This document shows, piece after piece, positions 4,973-5,914 of a stretch of DNA of 5,914 nucleotides. The notes below the pieces were generated by a model. The model was given only the letters and a program-made list of their open reading frames with translations, did not search any database and was not told the DNA's origin. Source of the DNA: Candidatus Zixiibacteriota bacterium (GTDB lineage Bacteria; Blakebacterota; Blakebacteria; Blakebacterales; Blakebacteraceae); assembly GCA_030604325.1 (NCBI GenBank), contig JAUVWC010000098.1, forward strand, positions 1-5,914, in the 5' to 3' direction. Every line of letters begins with the position of its first letter. Position 1 is the first letter of the stretch. Made by a program: the position numbers and the translations under genes.

Positions 4973-5914
4973 TCAGGCGGGCGGCGGCCCGGATTCAATA
5001 TCCGGTCGCCAGAGAGTACAGCGGTTACGACCCTCCCGCTTGCTTAAGTACATGGCGTCGTCGGCTCGTTTGACCAGCTCTTCGAAGCTGGACGCATGCT
5101 GGGGTGCGGAGCAGATACCCACGCTGATAGTGAGTGGCTCCCTTCCCTCATCCTCCCCCAGATGTGCTTTTTCGATGCCCTTCCTCAGGCGCTCGGCCAC
5201 TTCCGCCGCCGTGGATTCATGACACAGAGGAAGGATTACTGCGAATTCCTCACCGCCATATCGCGCCACCACATCGGTTTCCCGCATAGCTTTGGTAATA
5301 ATGGCAGCAATCTCCCGCAGCACCGCATCTCCGCGCAGGTGGCCGTAGGCATCGTTGAATTCCTTGAAGAAGTCTAAGTCGAGCATGATCAGGGAGAGAG
5401 GGTAGGAGTATCTCACTGCCCGCTTGTATTCCGCCTCGAGGCGTACGAAGAACTGCCGGTGATTGAAAAGTCCCGTCAACCCGTCAGTGATGGCCATGGT
5501 AGCCACTTCTTCATGGAGGATCGCTTTGGTGAGGATCTGGGCGATCTGTGCGGCCACGATCCCCACGACATGGCGGTCCTCTTCGCTGAAGGCGTTTACC
5601 GTTGAGCTCTCCAGGTTGAGGATCCCCATCACCTTCCCCTTGCTGATCAAGGGTACGGCGAGTTCACAGCGTATGCTCGGATCAACCGGGATGTATCTGT
5701 CATCCCGTGTGACGTCCGGCAGGTATTGTGTGACGCCCTTTAGTGCGGTTTCGCCCGTCACGCCCTTGCCCACTCTCAGTTTCAATCCCGACAGCTCAGC
5801 AGAGTACTCCCCGGCAGCGGCGCGGATATTCATTTCCACTCCGTTGGCTGCCACCAGCAGTATCCCCACCGAGGTGACGTCCAGAGATGATTGGATTTCG
5901 TGCACAATCGTCTG
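4973..5914 (-). CDS. GAF-GGDEF diguanylate cyclase (5' end beyond the window)
   Basis: The visible 313 residues (numbered from the right edge) form a signalling enzyme that would make cyclic di-GMP from two GTP. A GAF sensor domain spans about 1-128 (VGILLVAANGVEMNIRAAAG to FSEEDRHVVGIVAAQIAQIL). After a short helical linker, the GGDEF domain runs from ITDGLTGLFNHRQF (142-155) to about 300. The active-site loop is GGEEF (220-224), with metal-binding Asp179 in LDLDFFKEFND, substrate-contacting Asn187 and Asp196, and an inhibitory I-site RETD (211-214) five residues before GGEEF. All match PleD in spacing, so it should be active and feedback-inhibited. No membrane segment is visible. The frame is open through the window edge (QTIVHEIQ), and GAF domains normally begin a little earlier, so GTG at 5905 is probably not the start. 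The GAF ligand is unknown. It converges with the reductase and looks independent of it. Confidence 0.92.
   Translation of the reverse strand, partial: QTIVHEIQSSLDVTSVGILLVAANGVEMNIRAAAGEYSAELSGLKLRVGKGVTGETALKGVTQYLPDVTRDDRYIPVDPSIRCELAVPLISKGKVMGILNLESSTVNAFSEEDRHVVGIVAAQIAQILTKAILHEEVATMAITDGLTGLFNHRQFFVRLEAEYKRAVRYSYPLSLIMLDLDFFKEFNDAYGHLRGDAVLREIAAIITKAMRETDVVARYGGEEFAVILPLCHESTAAEVAERLRKGIEKAHLGEDEGREPLTISVGICSAPQHASSFEELVKRADDAMYLSKREGRNRCTLWRPDIESGPPPA

Noticed and set aside
4126..4998. A 290-codon open frame on the minus strand antisense to the reductase
   Set aside because: It is the shadow of a real gene with a full catalytic tetrad. Its translation is rich in Arg, Pro and His with no recognisable domain, and it also overlaps the end of the cyclase gene in another frame.

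Overview
The window looks like ordinary chromosomal DNA from a high-GC bacterium, very probably Gram-negative. The G+C content is roughly 60% by eye, Shine-Dalgarno sites are strong, and genes are tightly packed. A YbhFSR-type drug-exporter operon, an adenosine-specific-kinase family protein and a GAF-GGDEF signalling protein together fit a deltaproteobacterium of the Geobacter/Desulfuromonas kind. That placement is an inference from gene content and cannot be proven here.

Region 1 (2-3448, + strand) is a four-gene ABC-2 exporter cassette: the end of a first ATPase (cut by the window edge), a complete second ATPase, and two paralogous permeases. The junctions are TAATG, TGATG and a 2-base gap, so the four genes almost certainly form one translationally coupled operon. 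In E. coli the equivalent system (YbhF-YbhS-YbhR) has both ATPase halves fused in one protein, usually preceded by a HlyD-like periplasmic adaptor. Here the ATPases are split, and the membrane subunits should form a heterodimer. An adaptor gene would be expected to the left of the window.

Region 2 (3449-4872, + strand) starts with a 133-base gap holding a candidate promoter and a short direct repeat. It is followed by a 160-residue protein of the adenosine-specific kinase (PF04008) family and, 52 bases later, a FabG-type short-chain dehydrogenase/reductase with a GTG start and a complete catalytic tetrad. The two may be co-transcribed; no shared pathway is evident.

Region 3 (4873-5914) is a 100-base convergent gap and then, on the minus strand, a GAF-GGDEF diguanylate cyclase whose 5' end lies beyond the right edge.

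I see no exotic new system, mobile element, CRISPR array or RNA gene. The two observations most worth checking concern the ATPase pair. First, a seven-G run sits in the exact register where a -1 slip, or one extra G, would join the two ATPases into a single YbhF-like protein. Second, the visible motif losses in the two ATPases (H-loop of the first, signature of the second) would fall in the same composite ATP site.
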